Assembly (NCBI RefSeq): GCF_002975435.1
Contig: NZ_PCPT01000007.1
Span: 62,001 to 126,000, forward strand
DNA length: 64,000 nt
Direction of reading: 5' to 3'
Origin: Arthrobacter sp. MYb227
GTDB lineage: Bacteria > Actinomycetota > Actinomycetes > Actinomycetales > Micrococcaceae
The notes under the pieces are model-generated. The model was not told where the DNA came from. It did no database searches and worked only from the letters and a program-made list of their open reading frames with translations. Position 1 is the stretch's first letter. The number at the start of each line of letters is the position of its first letter. Shown here piece after piece: positions 50,777-60,730 of the stretch. The position numbers and the translations under genes are program-made.

Positions 50777-52096
50777 ATGACATCTAGTGCCACGCACCCA
50801 AATCACGATGACAGTATCCAACCGATCAACGACATCGAAGCATCGCGCCTACGTGCCGATTTCCCCATCCTTGAACGTACTATCAACGGTTCGGCGCTGA
50901 TCTATCTAGATTCCGGTGCTACCTCACAGAAGCCCACCTGCGTCTATGAGGCAGAACAGCAGTACTACGAGACCTTTAACGCGGCAGTTCACCGTGGAGC
51001 CCACTCTTTGTCGGTGGAAGCAACGGATATCTTTGAACAAGCCCGCAGCACGGTTGCGCGCTTTATTGGTGCCAAAGACAATGAGCTTGTCTGGACCTCA
51101 AACGCTACCGAGGCGTTAAACCTCATCACCTACTCGTTCGCCAATGCCAGTGCCGGTCTCGGGGGCGAAGCTGCACGCCAATTTGCGCTGGGCCCGGGGG
51201 ATGAAATCGTCGTGACCGAGCTCGAACACCACGCAAACCTTATCCCATGGCAGGAACTGGCTTTCCGCACCGGTGCCACGCTGAAATACATTCCAGTGGA
51301 TGAGCATGGTGTGCTGCGCATGGAATTAGCCGGTGAGATCATCACCGAACGCACCCGCATCCTTGCCTTCACCCACGTCTCGAACGTCTTGGGCACCATC
51401 ACCGAGGTTCCCAAGTTGGTTGCCCTAGCAGCTACAGTTGGCGCGCTAACAGTCTTGGATGGCTGTCAATCGGTTCCGCACCTACCGGTCGACGTCAAGG
51501 CACTGGGAATAGATTTCATGGCGTTCTCCGGACACAAGATGCTCGGCCCCACAGGAATCGGCGGACTCTATGGGCGAGCAGAACTTCTTGATGCCATGCC
51601 ACCGTTTTTGACCGGTGGTTCAATGATCACCTCGGTCACCATGGAAAAAGCCGAGTATCTTCCCTCACCCATGCGCTTTGAAGCAGGTACCCAGCGCATC
51701 GCCCAGGCCCACGGGCTAGCAACTGCCGTTGGGTATCTCGATGAAGTCGGTATGAACCGCATCGAAGCCTGGGAAGAACACCTGGGCCAACGCATGATCA
51801 GCGGATTGCAGAGCATCGATGGAGTTACGCTTCTGGGCCCCGGAACCGGGGTTACCCGGATTGGTACCGCTCCCTTTGCCGTGCAAGGGGTACACCCACA
51901 CGATGTTGGCCAGTTCCTCGATGCGCGCGGCATTGCCGTGCGCGTAGGTCACCACTGTGCTCAGCCCCTGCACCGCGCACTAGGCGTGAACTCGAGCACC
52001 AGGGCAAGTACTTATCTTTACAACACCACTAGCGACATCGACGCGTTGCTCAACGCCGTGGCCGACGTGCGCGGATACTTTGGAGTGAGCTCATGA
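50777..52096 (+). CDS. sufS: Cysteine desulfurase SufS
   Basis: 439 residues, PLP enzyme that takes sulfur from cysteine for Fe-S cluster assembly. PLP Lys254 lies in FSGHKMLGPTG, the sulfur-accepting Cys394 in VGHHCAQPLH, and THVSNVLGT is the active-site stretch. The group-II context and its partner sufU identify it as SufS. The ribosome binding site GGAGGA precedes ATG 50777. It overlaps sufU by ATGA, so the two are coupled. The N-terminal 30 residues are longer than in the usual family. Confidence 0.94.
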   Translation: MTSSATHPNHDDSIQPINDIEASRLRADFPILERTINGSALIYLDSGATSQKPTCVYEAEQQYYETFNAAVHRGAHSLSVEATDIFEQARSTVARFIGAKDNELVWTSNATEALNLITYSFANASAGLGGEAARQFALGPGDEIVVTELEHHANLIPWQELAFRTGATLKYIPVDEHGVLRMELAGEIITERTRILAFTHVSNVLGTITEVPKLVALAATVGALTVLDGCQSVPHLPVDVKALGIDFMAFSGHKMLGPTGIGGLYGRAELLDAMPPFLTGGSMITSVTMEKAEYLPSPMRFEAGTQRIAQAHGLATAVGYLDEVGMNRIEAWEEHLGQRMISGLQSIDGVTLLGPGTGVTRIGTAPFAVQGVHPHDVGQFLDARGIAVRVGHHCAQPLHRALGVNSSTRASTYLYNTTSDIDALLNAVADVRGYFGVSS

Positions 52097-52542
52097 GCGA
52101 ACTAGACCAGCTGTACCAGCAGATCATTCTTGACCATGCCAAGGCCCGGAAAGGCGATGGTCTGCTTGAGGGCGCCCCGGGCACCCAAACCGGCGAGTCG
52201 ATGCAGCACAATCCCGTATGCGGCGATCAGATTCGCCTGCGCGTCCATATGGAGGGCAGCATCATTAAAGATGTTTCCTGGGAAGGAGATGGTTGTTCGA
52301 TCTCCATGGCCTCGGCCTCGGTGCTTACCGAACTTGCCAGCGGGCATGAACGCGAAGAATTCTTGAACGTGCTTGGAGAATTCCGAGAACTCATGCGATC
52401 ACGCGGCACCATGGCCGGAGATGAAGAAATTCTTGAAGATGCGGCGGCCTTTGCTGGCGTCTCCAAGTTCCCGGCTCGGGTCAAATGCGCGATGTTGGCC
52501 TGGGTCGCCGCGGAAGCTGCGCTCCTTGCCGCTAACAGCTAA
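52093..52542 (+). CDS. sufU: SufU, Fe-S assembly sulfurtransferase/scaffold protein
   Basis: 149 residues. Zinc/cluster-site Cys43 (NPVCGDQ), Asp45, Cys68 (GDGCSISMASAS) and Cys132 (VKCAMLAW) match SufU proteins, which accept sulfur from SufS. The ATG overlaps the sufS stop. The other suf genes are not in the window. The strong hairpin at 52568 follows immediately. Confidence 0.94.
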   Translation: MSELDQLYQQIILDHAKARKGDGLLEGAPGTQTGESMQHNPVCGDQIRLRVHMEGSIIKDVSWEGDGCSISMASASVLTELASGHEREEFLNVLGEFRELMRSRGTMAGDEEILEDAAAFAGVSKFPARVKCAMLAWVAAEAALLAANS

Positions 52543-52567
52543 GAACCCGACATAGCGACTTATTGAC

Positions 52568-52622
52568 AACGTAAGTGTGGCTCCGTACCAAGAAAATCTT
52601 GGTACGGAGCCACACTTACGTT
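52568..52622. terminator. Very long bidirectional terminator hairpin between sufU and nhaA
   Basis: A perfect 26-base inverted repeat with a 3-base loop (52568-52593 and 52597-52622). On + it ends in TTT; on - it ends in TT. It separates the convergent sufU and nhaA genes. The length and the short loop are unusual for a terminator. Confidence 0.85.
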
Positions 52623-52642
52623 TAATACTTAGTGCCTAAGGC

Positions 52643-53971
52643 CTATTGGAAGATATCCGGGATGCCGTCATGGTCTTTATCGACGGCATTGCGCTGTGCG
52701 ATCTGCTTATAGCGACGGTTACGCGGGATCAACCACAACGAACCCAAGACCGCAGCGGCGAGCGAACCCATGAGAATAGCTACCTTGGCGTGATCATAGT
52801 GTGGTGAGGCAAGACCGAACGAAAGCTCGGAAACTAGCAACGAGACGGTGAATCCGATACCCGCGAGCAGGGTGACACCAAAGAGATCTCCCCACTTCAC
52901 ATCCGGGTCAAGGTTCGCCTTGGCGCTGCGAGTGACCAGCCACGTTGAACCCATGATGCCCAGCGGCTTACCGAAGATCAGACCCAACACAATGCCCCAC
53001 AGCACCGGGTCACCGAGTGCCGAAGCAATTCCATCGGCACCACCAATTGCAACACCGGCTGCGAAGAATGCGAAGACGGGGACACAGAAACCACTGGAAA
53101 GTGGGCGGAAACGGTGCTCAAACTTCTCGGCTAGACCCGGCTTTTCTGGTTCATCACGGCGCAAGACCGGAACACAGAAGCCAAGCACAACACCGGCGAT
53201 GGTCGCGTGAATACCGGAACCAAACACCAAGGCCCAAGTCATGATGCCCAAGGGCAACAGGATCAGCCACGGTGCCCAACGCTTGGAGGCGAAGAACTTG
53301 GGCCACTTGTGGGTCAGGAAGGTGTAGAGCGCGATCGGTGCCAGAGCCATGAGCAGGTAGGGTGGACGCAGATCATCGGTGAAGACAAACGCGATAATGA
53401 CAATGGCAATCAGGTCATCAACCACGGCTAGAGTCAGCAAGAAAATACGTAGTGGGGATGGCAAGTTTGAACCAATGACCGCCAATACCGCTACCGCGAA
53501 GGCAATGTCGGTTGCGGTAGGAATTGCCCAACCGCGTAGTGTCTCTCCACCGCTGCTGAGGTTGAGAGCAACAAAGATCAATGCCGGAACTAGCACGCCA
53601 CCAAAGGCCGCGGCTACCGGAACCACCGCACGTTTGAAATCGCGCAGATCCCCGGCAACAAATTCCTTTTTCAGTTCAAGACCAACAAGGAAGAAGAACA
53701 CCGCAAGCAAGCCATCGGCTGCCCAATGGCCCAAGGAAAGATTTAGATCAATGCCTGCAACTTCAAAACCAATCGTGAAGTCACGCAAGGCAAAGTAAGC
53801 GTTCGATGCAGATGAATTGGCCCAAATGATGGCAACTACCGCGCCGATGATCAGCACTAGGCCGCCAACGGTTTCCTTACGAAGGATCTCGCCGATGCGC
53901 AGGTGTTCGGCATAGCTACCGCGGCCAAGAATGGTCCGTGATTTAGGGGTGGGGGGTTGAGGCAGGCTCAT
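52643..53971 (-). CDS. nhaA: Na+/H+ antiporter NhaA
   Basis: 442 residues with 11-12 membrane helices. It exchanges sodium for protons at alkaline pH and in salt. The ion-site pair Asp185-Asp186 is in [10 protein letters not shown], the assembly Asp155 is in [10 protein letters not shown], and [13 protein letters not shown] is the conserved helix. ATG 53971 has only a weak ribosome binding site. The VanZ-like gene lies 9 bases upstream on the same strand, so the two may be co-transcribed. Confidence 0.96.
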   Translation of the reverse strand: MSLPQPPTPKSRTILGRGSYAEHLRIGEILRKETVGGLVLIIGAVVAIIWANSSASNAYFALRDFTIGFEVAGIDLNLSLGHWAADGLLAVFFFLVGLELKKEFVAGDLRDFKRAVVPVAAAFGGVLVPALIFVALNLSSGGETLRGWAIPTATDIAFAVAVLAVIGSNLPSPLRIFLLTLAVVDDLIAIVIIAFVFTDDLRPPYLLMALAPIALYTFLTHKWPKFFASKRWAPWLILLPLGIMTWALVFGSGIHATIAGVVLGFCVPVLRRDEPEKPGLAEKFEHRFRPLSSGFCVPVFAFFAAGVAIGGADGIASALGDPVLWGIVLGLIFGKPLGIMGSTWLVTRSAKANLDPDVKWGDLFGVTLLAGIGFTVSLLVSELSFGLASPHYDHAKVAILMGSLAAAVLGSLWLIPRNRRYKQIAQRNAVDKDHDGIPDIFQ

Positions 53972-53980
53972 GAATTTCTA

Positions 53981-54478
53981 TCAATTCTTTTCGGGGTCAA
54001 CTGAACTATCGCCGACCAGACTTCCCGGCACACCGTTGACAACCCTAACGTGTTTTTGACGGAAAAATACCAAAATGACCAAAATTGATGCTCCAACAAG
54101 TGTTCCAAGCGTATTTGCAAGCACATCAAGAACGCTTGCGCTCCGCTGGGCAAAGAACACCAATTGCGCGGATTCAATGGCCGCAGAAAGCGCAAACCCC
54201 AGCGTTGTTGTTTTCAAGATGCGCCATTTTTTGAACAGCTGAGCAACTAAAAATCCAAGTGGAAGAAACATCACAACATTTGAGAGCCACTCGACCAGAG
54301 CATAGTTAAACCATCGCGGAATCCCATGCTCGTGCAACCAGCCCAAGATCAAACTGAGCTGTTTACCCGAAGACTGATCAACGGGAGTTGGCCACAACAC
54401 CACAAGGGCCAAGGCCACCAGATAGAGCACTAAAAGACTCAGTAAAATTCGATGGCCCGGGCGCAACATCTTGAACAT
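53981..54478 (-). CDS. VanZ-family membrane protein (second copy)
   Basis: 165 residues, about four membrane helices. Family stretch NVVMFLPLGFLVAQLFKKWRI, then SAAIESAQLVFFAQRSASVLDVLANTLGTLVGA, closely parallel to the copy at 28427 but not identical. Function unknown; teicoplanin-resistance links known for VanZ itself should not be assumed here. ATG at 54478 is the first of two close Met codons. A hairpin at 54510-54535 separates it from the upstream gene. Confidence 0.87.
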   Translation of the reverse strand: MFKMLRPGHRILLSLLVLYLVALALVVLWPTPVDQSSGKQLSLILGWLHEHGIPRWFNYALVEWLSNVVMFLPLGFLVAQLFKKWRILKTTTLGFALSAAIESAQLVFFAQRSASVLDVLANTLGTLVGASILVILVFFRQKHVRVVNGVPGSLVGDSSVDPEKN

Positions 54479-54509
54479 CGTCTCAGATCGATTCGCTTTG
54501 GCTAATTCC

Positions 54510-54535
54510 GGCCGAGAACCCCACGGCTCTCGGCC
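54510..54535 (-). terminator. Hairpin downstream of the DUF2505 gene
   Basis: GGCCGAGA (54510-54517) pairs with TCTCGGCC (54528-54535) around a 10-base loop. No good T-run follows on the - strand, so termination efficiency is uncertain. Confidence 0.5.
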
Positions 54536-54555
54536 AGAACGTAGCTGTGAATGTG

Positions 54556-55053
54556 TTAGCCGCGTTCAATCCACGAGGAAACCTTGGCGCCCTGCAGGGT
54601 CAAGGCCTTGGAAATGAACGGCTCGGCAGCAGCAGCGATCTTGCCGCCAACAAAGGGGATCGAGGAAGAAACAGTAGCATCAATGCCAAGTGCGGAACCC
54701 TGTGCTGTTGCACGCAACGATTCGCTGCCTGCAACGGAAACCGGAAGCGATCCGACGGTGACCTTTAAGGTTGCCTCGCGGGAACCATCGGACGCCGGGG
54801 CGCTCCATGATTCAACTTGAGTTACCTCAACGCTCTGGCCAACAAATTTGCGAGCGATTTCCGGTGCACGGTCGGTAGGTAGTGCGCGCACGGTGGTCAG
54901 CGTGAATGCTGCAGCGGTGTCGCCAGCAATTTCAAAGCTCTTGAGCTCTCCGCCCACCAAGGAGGTCAGGTGCTCCGCAAAGGCGCGGTCGGTCAGGGTG
55001 GCGATGACTGCCTCGGGGGCATGCATCAAATCGGTTGTGGCGTTAAGGGCCAT
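54556..55053 (-). CDS. DUF2505 family protein
   Basis: 165 residues from ATG 55053 (GGAG nine bases upstream; the frame extends to 55239, overlapping mfd, but that extension is unlikely). The sequence resembles DUF2505/START-like proteins: LNATTDLMHAPEAVIATLTDRAFAEHLTSL at the start and GKIAAAAEPFISKALTLQG near the end. These are small cytoplasmic proteins that may bind lipids; the function is unknown. It is divergent from mfd, with which it shares a short promoter region (55054-55227). Confidence 0.82.
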   Translation of the reverse strand: MALNATTDLMHAPEAVIATLTDRAFAEHLTSLVGGELKSFEIAGDTAAAFTLTTVRALPTDRAPEIARKFVGQSVEVTQVESWSAPASDGSREATLKVTVGSLPVSVAGSESLRATAQGSALGIDATVSSSIPFVGGKIAAAAEPFISKALTLQGAKVSSWIERG

Positions 55054-55150
55054 GGGGCAAACTCCGTAAAATAGATCGGCCGAAGCAAACTTTCTTGCGC
55101 ATCCTAGAGTACCCGGCTCATCTGACAAGAGCTGTACGCTTGAAGTTGCG

Positions 55151-55181
55151 TACCCCCGGGATCCATCTGGATTCCCGGGTA
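55151..55181. other. Hairpin in the mfd leader
   Basis: TACCCCCGGGATCC (55151-55164) pairs imperfectly with GGATTCCCGGGTA (55169-55181) around a 4-base loop, 47 bases before the mfd ATG. No clear T-run follows. It may be a small regulatory structure or a weak terminator. Confidence 0.35.
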
Positions 55182-55227
55182 GTTGTGTTGTATTTGGAAC
55201 CAGAAAATCTTGAAAGGTAACTAGTCG

Positions 55228-58200
55228 ATGGCGCTTCATGGTCTGCGCAGTGCATTGCGAGCCGATACCTCTTTCTCACGGGTGCATTCAAATGCTGCAA
55301 CAGACTATGCGGCACGTGCTAATCAACTTGAGATCGCGGCCCCCTCTGGGATGCGACCGGTAATCACCGCCGAAATTATTGAGGCACTACACACCAAAGT
55401 TTCTGGCGGAATCGTTCTTGCGGTGACCTCCACGGGACGTGAGGCCGAGGAACTCGTTGCCGGTCTTGCCAGCTATCTGCCCGAAAAAGCGGTCGTCGAA
55501 TTCCCCTCCTGGGAGACGCTGCCGCATGAGCGACTTTCCCCACGCTCGGACACGGTGGGTCGCCGCCTAGCGGTTTTGCGTCGCTTGGAACTCAAGGATC
55601 CGTTGCTGCAGGTCATCGTTGCGCCGATTCGAGCCGTCATTCAACCCCTGGTTGCAGGACTTGGCAAACTTGAAACAGTAGATCTGAAGGTTGGTGATGA
55701 ATACGCCTTCTCCAATGTTGTGCGCTCTCTAGCCGATGCCGCGTACGCGCGTGTTGATATGGTGACCCACCGTGGTGAATTTGCCGTCCGTGGTGGCATC
55801 CTCGATGTCTTTCCACCCACCTATAACCACCCGGTACGCATTGATTTCTTTGGTGATGAAATCGATGCGATGCGTTTCTTCTCAATTGCCGATCAGCGCT
55901 CACTTGACCATGAACCGCCATTGTCGATTCAGGCGCCACCGTGCCGCGAACTGCTGATCACCCCCTCCGTCATGTCCAAGGCCGCCAAGCTGCAAGAACA
56001 AATGCCCGCGGCGCGTGACATGTTGGCCAAGATTGCCGGCGGCGTTGCCGTTGAAGGCATGGAGTCTTTGGCTCCGGTACTTGTCGAAGCGATGGTGCCG
56101 CTGCTGAGCCAACTGCCAGCACAATCAATTGCCTTGGTGATGGAACCCGAGCGTGTGCGTGCTCGCGCCCATGATCTTGAGGCAACGAATGCCGAGTTCC
56201 TGGCCGCGGCCTGGGCTACTGCCTCAGATGGAGGGGCTGCCCCGCTTGATCTTTCACAGGCCCAAGCCCAAGCAGCGGCCGACGAACTTGAAGCAGGGAA
56301 CTTCACCTCCCTGACGCAAACACTTCTCGATGCCCAAAACGCGCAGGTCTCATGGTGGTCACTGACCTCGCTGGGTACCGATACCGAACTGGTTCCCGAA
56401 GTTGACGCGGTTCGTATTGATGCTCGTGAACCGCGCGGCTACCAAGGCGATGTTGCCGAAATGATGCAGTTCATTTCCTCACGCATCAAGGATGACTGGC
56501 GCATTGTTGTTGCAACCGATGGACCAGGCCCTGCCCAACGCCTTGCCGAGCTCTTCCACGACGCGAACATTCCAACTCACCGCATTGCCTCCCTCGATGA
56601 GCAACCCACCGAGGGACTGATCGAGATCACTACGGGTCAGGCGGGCCGTGGTTTCGTACTAGATTCTTTGAAACTTGGTCTGCTGACCGAGGCCGATCTG
56701 CTGGGTCGCTCTAGCGCCTATGCGCCGCGCGGTGCCAAGCGTATGGCTGCCAAACGGCGTAATGCTGTTGACCCGCTATCCCTGGTGGAGGGCGACTATG
56801 TGGTTCACGAACAGCACGGTATTGCCAAGTTTGTTGAACTCATCGCCCGTAAGGTGGCCGGTGGGGCGGAAGCCAAGCGCGAATATTTGGTTCTTGAGTA
56901 TGCGCCGTCAAAGCGTGGCGCACCGGGGGATAAGCTCTTTGTTCCCACCGACCAACTTGATCAGATCACTCGTTATGTCGGTGGCGAGACACCAACACTG
57001 TCCAAGATGGGTGGATCGGACTGGGCCAGCACCAAGTCCAAGGCGCGCAAAGCGGTCAAGGAGATCGCTGGGGATCTGATCCGGCTTTACTCCGCCCGCA
57101 TGGCGACCCGCGGGCACACCTTTGCCAAGGACACCCCGTGGCAGTCCGAGCTTGAGGAAGCCTTCGCCTATGTGGAGACCCCGGACCAGCTGACCACCAT
57201 CAACGAAGTTAAAGCGGACATGGAACGCGAAATCCCCATGGACCGGCTCATCTCCGGCGATGTAGGCTTCGGCAAGACCGAGATTGCCGTACGAGCAGCA
57301 TTCAAAGCGGTACAGGACTCCAAACAGGTCGCGGTGTTGGTTCCAACCACGCTGCTGGCCTCCCAACACCAGCAGACCTTCACCGAACGTTACGCCGGCT
57401 TCCCGGTGCGCGTACGCACGCTCTCACGCTTCCAAAGCGCCAAGGAGTCTAAGGGCATCATTGAGGAGCTAAAAAACGGCACAGTTGATGTGGTCATTGG
57501 CACCCACCGGTTGCTCTCGGACACCGTGCAGTTTAAGGACTTGGGGTTGGTGATTGTCGATGAGGAACAGCGCTTCGGTGTTGAGCACAAGGAACAGCTC
57601 AAAAAAATGCGCACCAACGTCGATGTGCTCTCCATGTCCGCAACCCCGATCCCGCGCACCCTGGAGATGTCGCTGACCGGTATCCGCGAGACCTCCACGC
57701 TGGCCACCCCGCCGGAGGAACGCCACCCGGTGCTCACCTATGTGGGTCCGCGCACCGACAAACAGATTTCCGCGGCCATCCGCCGCGAATTGATGCGTGA
57801 CGGGCAGGTGTTCTTCGTGCACAACCGGGTCTCCTCGATCGACAAGGTAGCAGCCGAACTGCGCGAACTGGTCCCCGAGGCCCGGGTGGAGGTGGCACAC
57901 GGCAAGATGAGCGAATCCCGGCTGGAAAAGATCATCCAGGACTTCTGGGAGAAGAAATTCGATGTGCTGGTCTCTACCACCATCATCGAGACCGGCCTTG
58001 ATATTTCAAACGCCAATACCTTGATTGTCGATAAGGCGGATAACTACGGGCTGTCCCAGCTGCACCAGTTGCGTGGACGCGTGGGACGTGGCCGCGAACG
58101 TGCCTACGCCTACTTCCTCTGGAACGCTGAGAAACCCTTGGGTGAGGTCGCGCTGGAGCGTCTCAAGGCCGTTGCCGCGCACAACGAATTGGGCTCCGGT

Positions 58201-58842
58201 TACCAGCTGGCCATGAAGGACCTGGAAATCCGCGGTGCCGGTAATCTGCTCGGCGGCGAACAATCCGGGCACATTGCCGGGGTTGGCTTCGACTTGTATC
58301 TACGTCTGGTGGGCGAGGCGGTTGCCGATTTCAAGGGCGAGAGCGAGGAAAAGACCGCGGAGATGAAGATCGAGTTGCCGGTGAATGCTCATCTTCCCCA
58401 CGATTACGTGCCCGGCGAGCGGCTGCGCCTGGAGGCCTACCGGAAGATTGCCGCGGCCACAGACTTTGAGGGGCTCGAGGAGGTGCACGCGGAGCTGGTG
58501 GACCGCTATGGTCAGCCGCCGGCACCCGTGGTGAACCTGCTGGAGGTTGCGCGAATTCGTATTCGGGCCCGAGCTCTGGGGCTGACCGATGTAGCAATGG
58601 TGGGTAACTTTATTAAGTTTGCCCCGGCGGCTATCCCGAATCTTCCGGATTCGCGCCAGCTGCGTATTGCCCGCATGTATAAGGGCGCTGCCGATAAGCA
58701 GGCCTTGGAGGCAATCTTCATTCCCAAGCCCAAATCTTCCCCGGTGGGTGGGCGGGATCTTGTTGATGAGCAGATTCTTGAGTGGGTTTCCTCGGTGCTT
58801 TCAAATATCTTTGAGCCGGAACCGCTGCGCGTTAAGAGCTAA
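55228..58842 (+). CDS. mfd: Transcription-repair coupling factor Mfd
   Basis: 1204 residues, within the usual length. It displaces RNA polymerase stalled at DNA lesions and recruits UvrA. UvrB-like N-terminus, then the RNA-polymerase-interacting (CarD-like) domain near residue 512 (GDYVVHEQHGIAKF). The SF2 helicase has Walker A GDVGFGKTE (about 676) and VIVDEEQRFGV (about 774). The RecG-like second half has STTIIETGLDISNANT and GRVGRGRERAYAY, and the TRCF C-terminal domain follows. ATG 55228 has AAAGG upstream. It ends in a strong terminator (58864-58913). Confidence 0.97.
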   Translation: MALHGLRSALRADTSFSRVHSNAATDYAARANQLEIAAPSGMRPVITAEIIEALHTKVSGGIVLAVTSTGREAEELVAGLASYLPEKAVVEFPSWETLPHERLSPRSDTVGRRLAVLRRLELKDPLLQVIVAPIRAVIQPLVAGLGKLETVDLKVGDEYAFSNVVRSLADAAYARVDMVTHRGEFAVRGGILDVFPPTYNHPVRIDFFGDEIDAMRFFSIADQRSLDHEPPLSIQAPPCRELLITPSVMSKAAKLQEQMPAARDMLAKIAGGVAVEGMESLAPVLVEAMVPLLSQLPAQSIALVMEPERVRARAHDLEATNAEFLAAAWATASDGGAAPLDLSQAQAQAAADELEAGNFTSLTQTLLDAQNAQVSWWSLTSLGTDTELVPEVDAVRIDAREPRGYQGDVAEMMQFISSRIKDDWRIVVATDGPGPAQRLAELFHDANIPTHRIASLDEQPTEGLIEITTGQAGRGFVLDSLKLGLLTEADLLGRSSAYAPRGAKRMAAKRRNAVDPLSLVEGDYVVHEQHGIAKFVELIARKVAGGAEAKREYLVLEYAPSKRGAPGDKLFVPTDQLDQITRYVGGETPTLSKMGGSDWASTKSKARKAVKEIAGDLIRLYSARMATRGHTFAKDTPWQSELEEAFAYVETPDQLTTINEVKADMEREIPMDRLISGDVGFGKTEIAVRAAFKAVQDSKQVAVLVPTTLLASQHQQTFTERYAGFPVRVRTLSRFQSAKESKGIIEELKNGTVDVVIGTHRLLSDTVQFKDLGLVIVDEEQRFGVEHKEQLKKMRTNVDVLSMSATPIPRTLEMSLTGIRETSTLATPPEERHPVLTYVGPRTDKQISAAIRRELMRDGQVFFVHNRVSSIDKVAAELRELVPEARVEVAHGKMSESRLEKIIQDFWEKKFDVLVSTTIIETGLDISNANTLIVDKADNYGLSQLHQLRGRVGRGRERAYAYFLWNAEKPLGEVALERLKAVAAHNELGSGYQLAMKDLEIRGAGNLLGGEQSGHIAGVGFDLYLRLVGEAVADFKGESEEKTAEMKIELPVNAHLPHDYVPGERLRLEAYRKIAAATDFEGLEEVHAELVDRYGQPPAPVVNLLEVARIRIRARALGLTDVAMVGNFIKFAPAAIPNLPDSRQLRIARMYKGAADKQALEAIFIPKPKSSPVGGRDLVDEQILEWVSSVLSNIFEPEPLRVKS

Positions 58843-58863
58843 GGGTGGCTTAGGAAACCAGCG

Positions 58864-58913
58864 ACAGATGGCTGTGTCCCCACACCAAAGCGGTGGGGGA
58901 CACAGCCATCTGT
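58864..58913. terminator. Bidirectional terminator between mfd and the usp gene
   Basis: A hairpin of 17 or more base pairs: ACAGATGGCTGTGTCCCC (58864-58881) against GGGGACACAGCCATCTGT (58896-58913). TT follows on each strand. It ends convergent transcripts. Confidence 0.85.
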
Positions 58914-58933
58914 TAATGACTTGTGTTGAAGTC

Positions 58934-59371
58934 TTACTTCTCGGTCTTTTCGCCGTGGTGAATCAGAACAGGGCAGTGCGCGTGGGCAGCAAGCGAACTG
59001 GAAACCGAACCGAGGAGCAGCCCCTTGAAGCCTCCGCGACCGCGGGTTCCCATGATGAGCATCGCTGCGTCCTTTGAGGCATCAATCAGGGTTGGTGCCG
59101 CAGGACCCATGACTACTTCGCGCGTCAGGTTTTCCGGCACATTCTCACCGAAGGCCTGGGTGATTGCTGCATCCAGTGCGGTGCGGGCATCTGCTTCGGG
59201 GGCCCAATCGGGGGTGTAGTCTTCAAGCGCAATGCGCGGCAGCCATGATGCAAACGCCTGCAGTTCGTGCCCCAGCGCCTTGGATAGTGGTGCTGCGTAG
59301 CGTAGGGCTTCAATTGACTGAGGCGATCCGTCAACACCAACGATGATTTTGGTGCTTGGGGTGTTTTCCAT
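58934..59371 (-). CDS. Universal stress protein (UspA family)
   Basis: 145 residues. The N-terminal KIIVGVDGSPQSIEALRYA and the C-terminal nucleotide-binding loop MGTRGRGGFKGLLLGSVSSSL-HCPVLI (G-2x-G-9x-G(S/T) pattern) identify an ATP-binding Usp. Usp proteins accompany stress and starvation responses. It stands alone between a terminator and other - strand genes. Confidence 0.95.
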   Translation of the reverse strand: MENTPSTKIIVGVDGSPQSIEALRYAAPLSKALGHELQAFASWLPRIALEDYTPDWAPEADARTALDAAITQAFGENVPENLTREVVMGPAAPTLIDASKDAAMLIMGTRGRGGFKGLLLGSVSSSLAAHAHCPVLIHHGEKTEK

Positions 59372-59533
59372 GTGAAGCTCTCATTTCTGCAGCTAGCGGA
59401 TCTATATCGGATCACCAATGATCCGTTGACTTCATCATACCCGTCATCGTCAGGCCTTTTCTACGTGCTGTAGAAATGTTGCTGAGGGTGATGCCAGAAG
59501 ACTTTTCATGCTCCGAGTACCCGATTAAACAAC

Positions 59534-59600
59534 TCAGGACGCCTACTTCCCCCCCGTGCCACCACAACGCTGCGGGGGATGGGGGAAGTAAGCGTCCTGA
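59534..59600 (-). terminator. Terminator of the small membrane-protein gene
   Basis: TCAGGACGCCTACTTCCCCC (59534-59553) pairs with GGGGGAAGTAAGCGTCCTGA (59581-59600), one C/A mismatch, around a 27-base loop. It lies directly after the stop of the - strand gene at 59617. Confidence 0.75.
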
Positions 59601-59616
59601 AGGGAGTTGAAACGCC

Positions 59617-59862
59617 CTACTTCTTTGAGGCTGCCTCGGCGGGATCGCGATCCGAGATGCCCATGATGTGCTGCGGAATTGCGAAAGCCAGCACGAAGAG
59701 CACGAAGCAAGAAATGCCCGGGATCCAAGCATTTTCCAGCGTCCAGAACGACAGCGAGTAGATCGCGCCGCAGAAGATGGCCAGGAAGACGATAGTAGCG
59801 ATCAGGTTACCAACGAAGCGTCCCTGACCCGAGTGGGCCAGATTCTTGCCGTTCGAGTACAC
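59617..59862 (-). CDS. Small membrane protein of unknown function
   Basis: 81 residues from GTG 59862 (AGGAG upstream). Two hydrophobic helices (about 18-40 and 45-65) with a short hydrophilic tail (SDRDPAEAASKK). No recognised family. It lies 47 bases downstream of deoC on the same strand and may be co-transcribed. Confidence 0.7.
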   Translation of the reverse strand: MYSNGKNLAHSGQGRFVGNLIATIVFLAIFCGAIYSLSFWTLENAWIPGISCFVLFVLAFAIPQHIMGISDRDPAEAASKK

Positions 59863-59909
59863 AGCGATTCTCCTTGAAAGTATGTTCTATGCCGAGGGAC
59901 GTACGAGGA

Positions 59910-60599
59910 TTAGTAGCCTTCGGTTCCGAGTTCACCCTCTACAATAGCAACTCCGGAGCTCGAACCGAGCCTCGTGGCCCCGGCAGCAATCATTGCGCGC
60001 GCAGTTTCAAGTGAACGTACACCGCCCGAGGCCTTGACCCCGAGGTCGGGACCGACGGTTGCGCGCATTAATGCTACGTCTTGCAGTGTTGCTCCACCTC
60101 CGGCAAACCCGGTTGAGGTCTTCACAAAGTCGGCTCCGGCACTCACCGATGCGCGGCAGGCCAACACCTTTTCATCGTCGGTCAGTAGCGAGGTTTCGAT
60201 GATGACCTTCAAAATGGCGCCACTTTCGTGAACCGCATCGGCGATCGCCGAAATATCTGCAACCAGGGCCGCCTCGTCTCCGGCCTTGGCCGCAGCGATA
60301 TTGATGACCATATCGATTTCCTTGGCACCATCGGCAATTGCTCCGCGAGCCTCAAAGACCTTTGACGCGGTGGTGGTGGCACCAAAGGGGAATCCAATGA
60401 CCGAGCACGTCAAGACACCGCTGCCGGCCAACGCCTCGGTGACCGTGGAAACCCACAGTGGGTTCACGCATACCGAGAAGAACTTGTATTTTGCTGCCTC
60501 GGCACAAATGCGCTGGATATCTGCACCCGATGCGTCAGCAGCCAAGATGGTGTGGTCAATGTAGGAAGCGATGTTGGCGCTCGTTGGTTCGTTGCTCAT
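59910..60599 (-). CDS. deoC: Deoxyribose-phosphate aldolase
   Basis: 229 residues, class I aldolase that cleaves 2-deoxyribose-5-phosphate to acetaldehyde and glyceraldehyde-3-phosphate. Schiff-base Lys160 is in DFVKTSTGF, with Asp97 (EIDMVINI) and Lys189 ([10 protein letters not shown]) completing the site. The AGGAG ten bases before ATG 60599 supports the start. With the mutase and purine nucleoside phosphorylase upstream it forms a nucleoside breakdown pathway. Confidence 0.97.
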   Translation of the reverse strand: MSNEPTSANIASYIDHTILAADASGADIQRICAEAAKYKFFSVCVNPLWVSTVTEALAGSGVLTCSVIGFPFGATTTASKVFEARGAIADGAKEIDMVINIAAAKAGDEAALVADISAIADAVHESGAILKVIIETSLLTDDEKVLACRASVSAGADFVKTSTGFAGGGATLQDVALMRATVGPDLGVKASGGVRSLETARAMIAAGATRLGSSSGVAIVEGELGTEGY

Positions 60600-60730
60600 C
60601 AGGTTCTGACTCCTTGAGATAGGTAGGCCGTGGGGGGCATGGGAAAAATGAAATGAGTACCTTGGGCGAGGAACTGGCGCTACCGTAAAAAATGGTAGGT
60701 CTACGTTCTCACCGGATTCTTGATCGGGAG

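Noticed and set aside
55054-55239. N-terminal extension of the DUF2505 gene into the mfd start
   Set aside because: The extension has no family match, and ATG 55053 has a good ribosome binding site.
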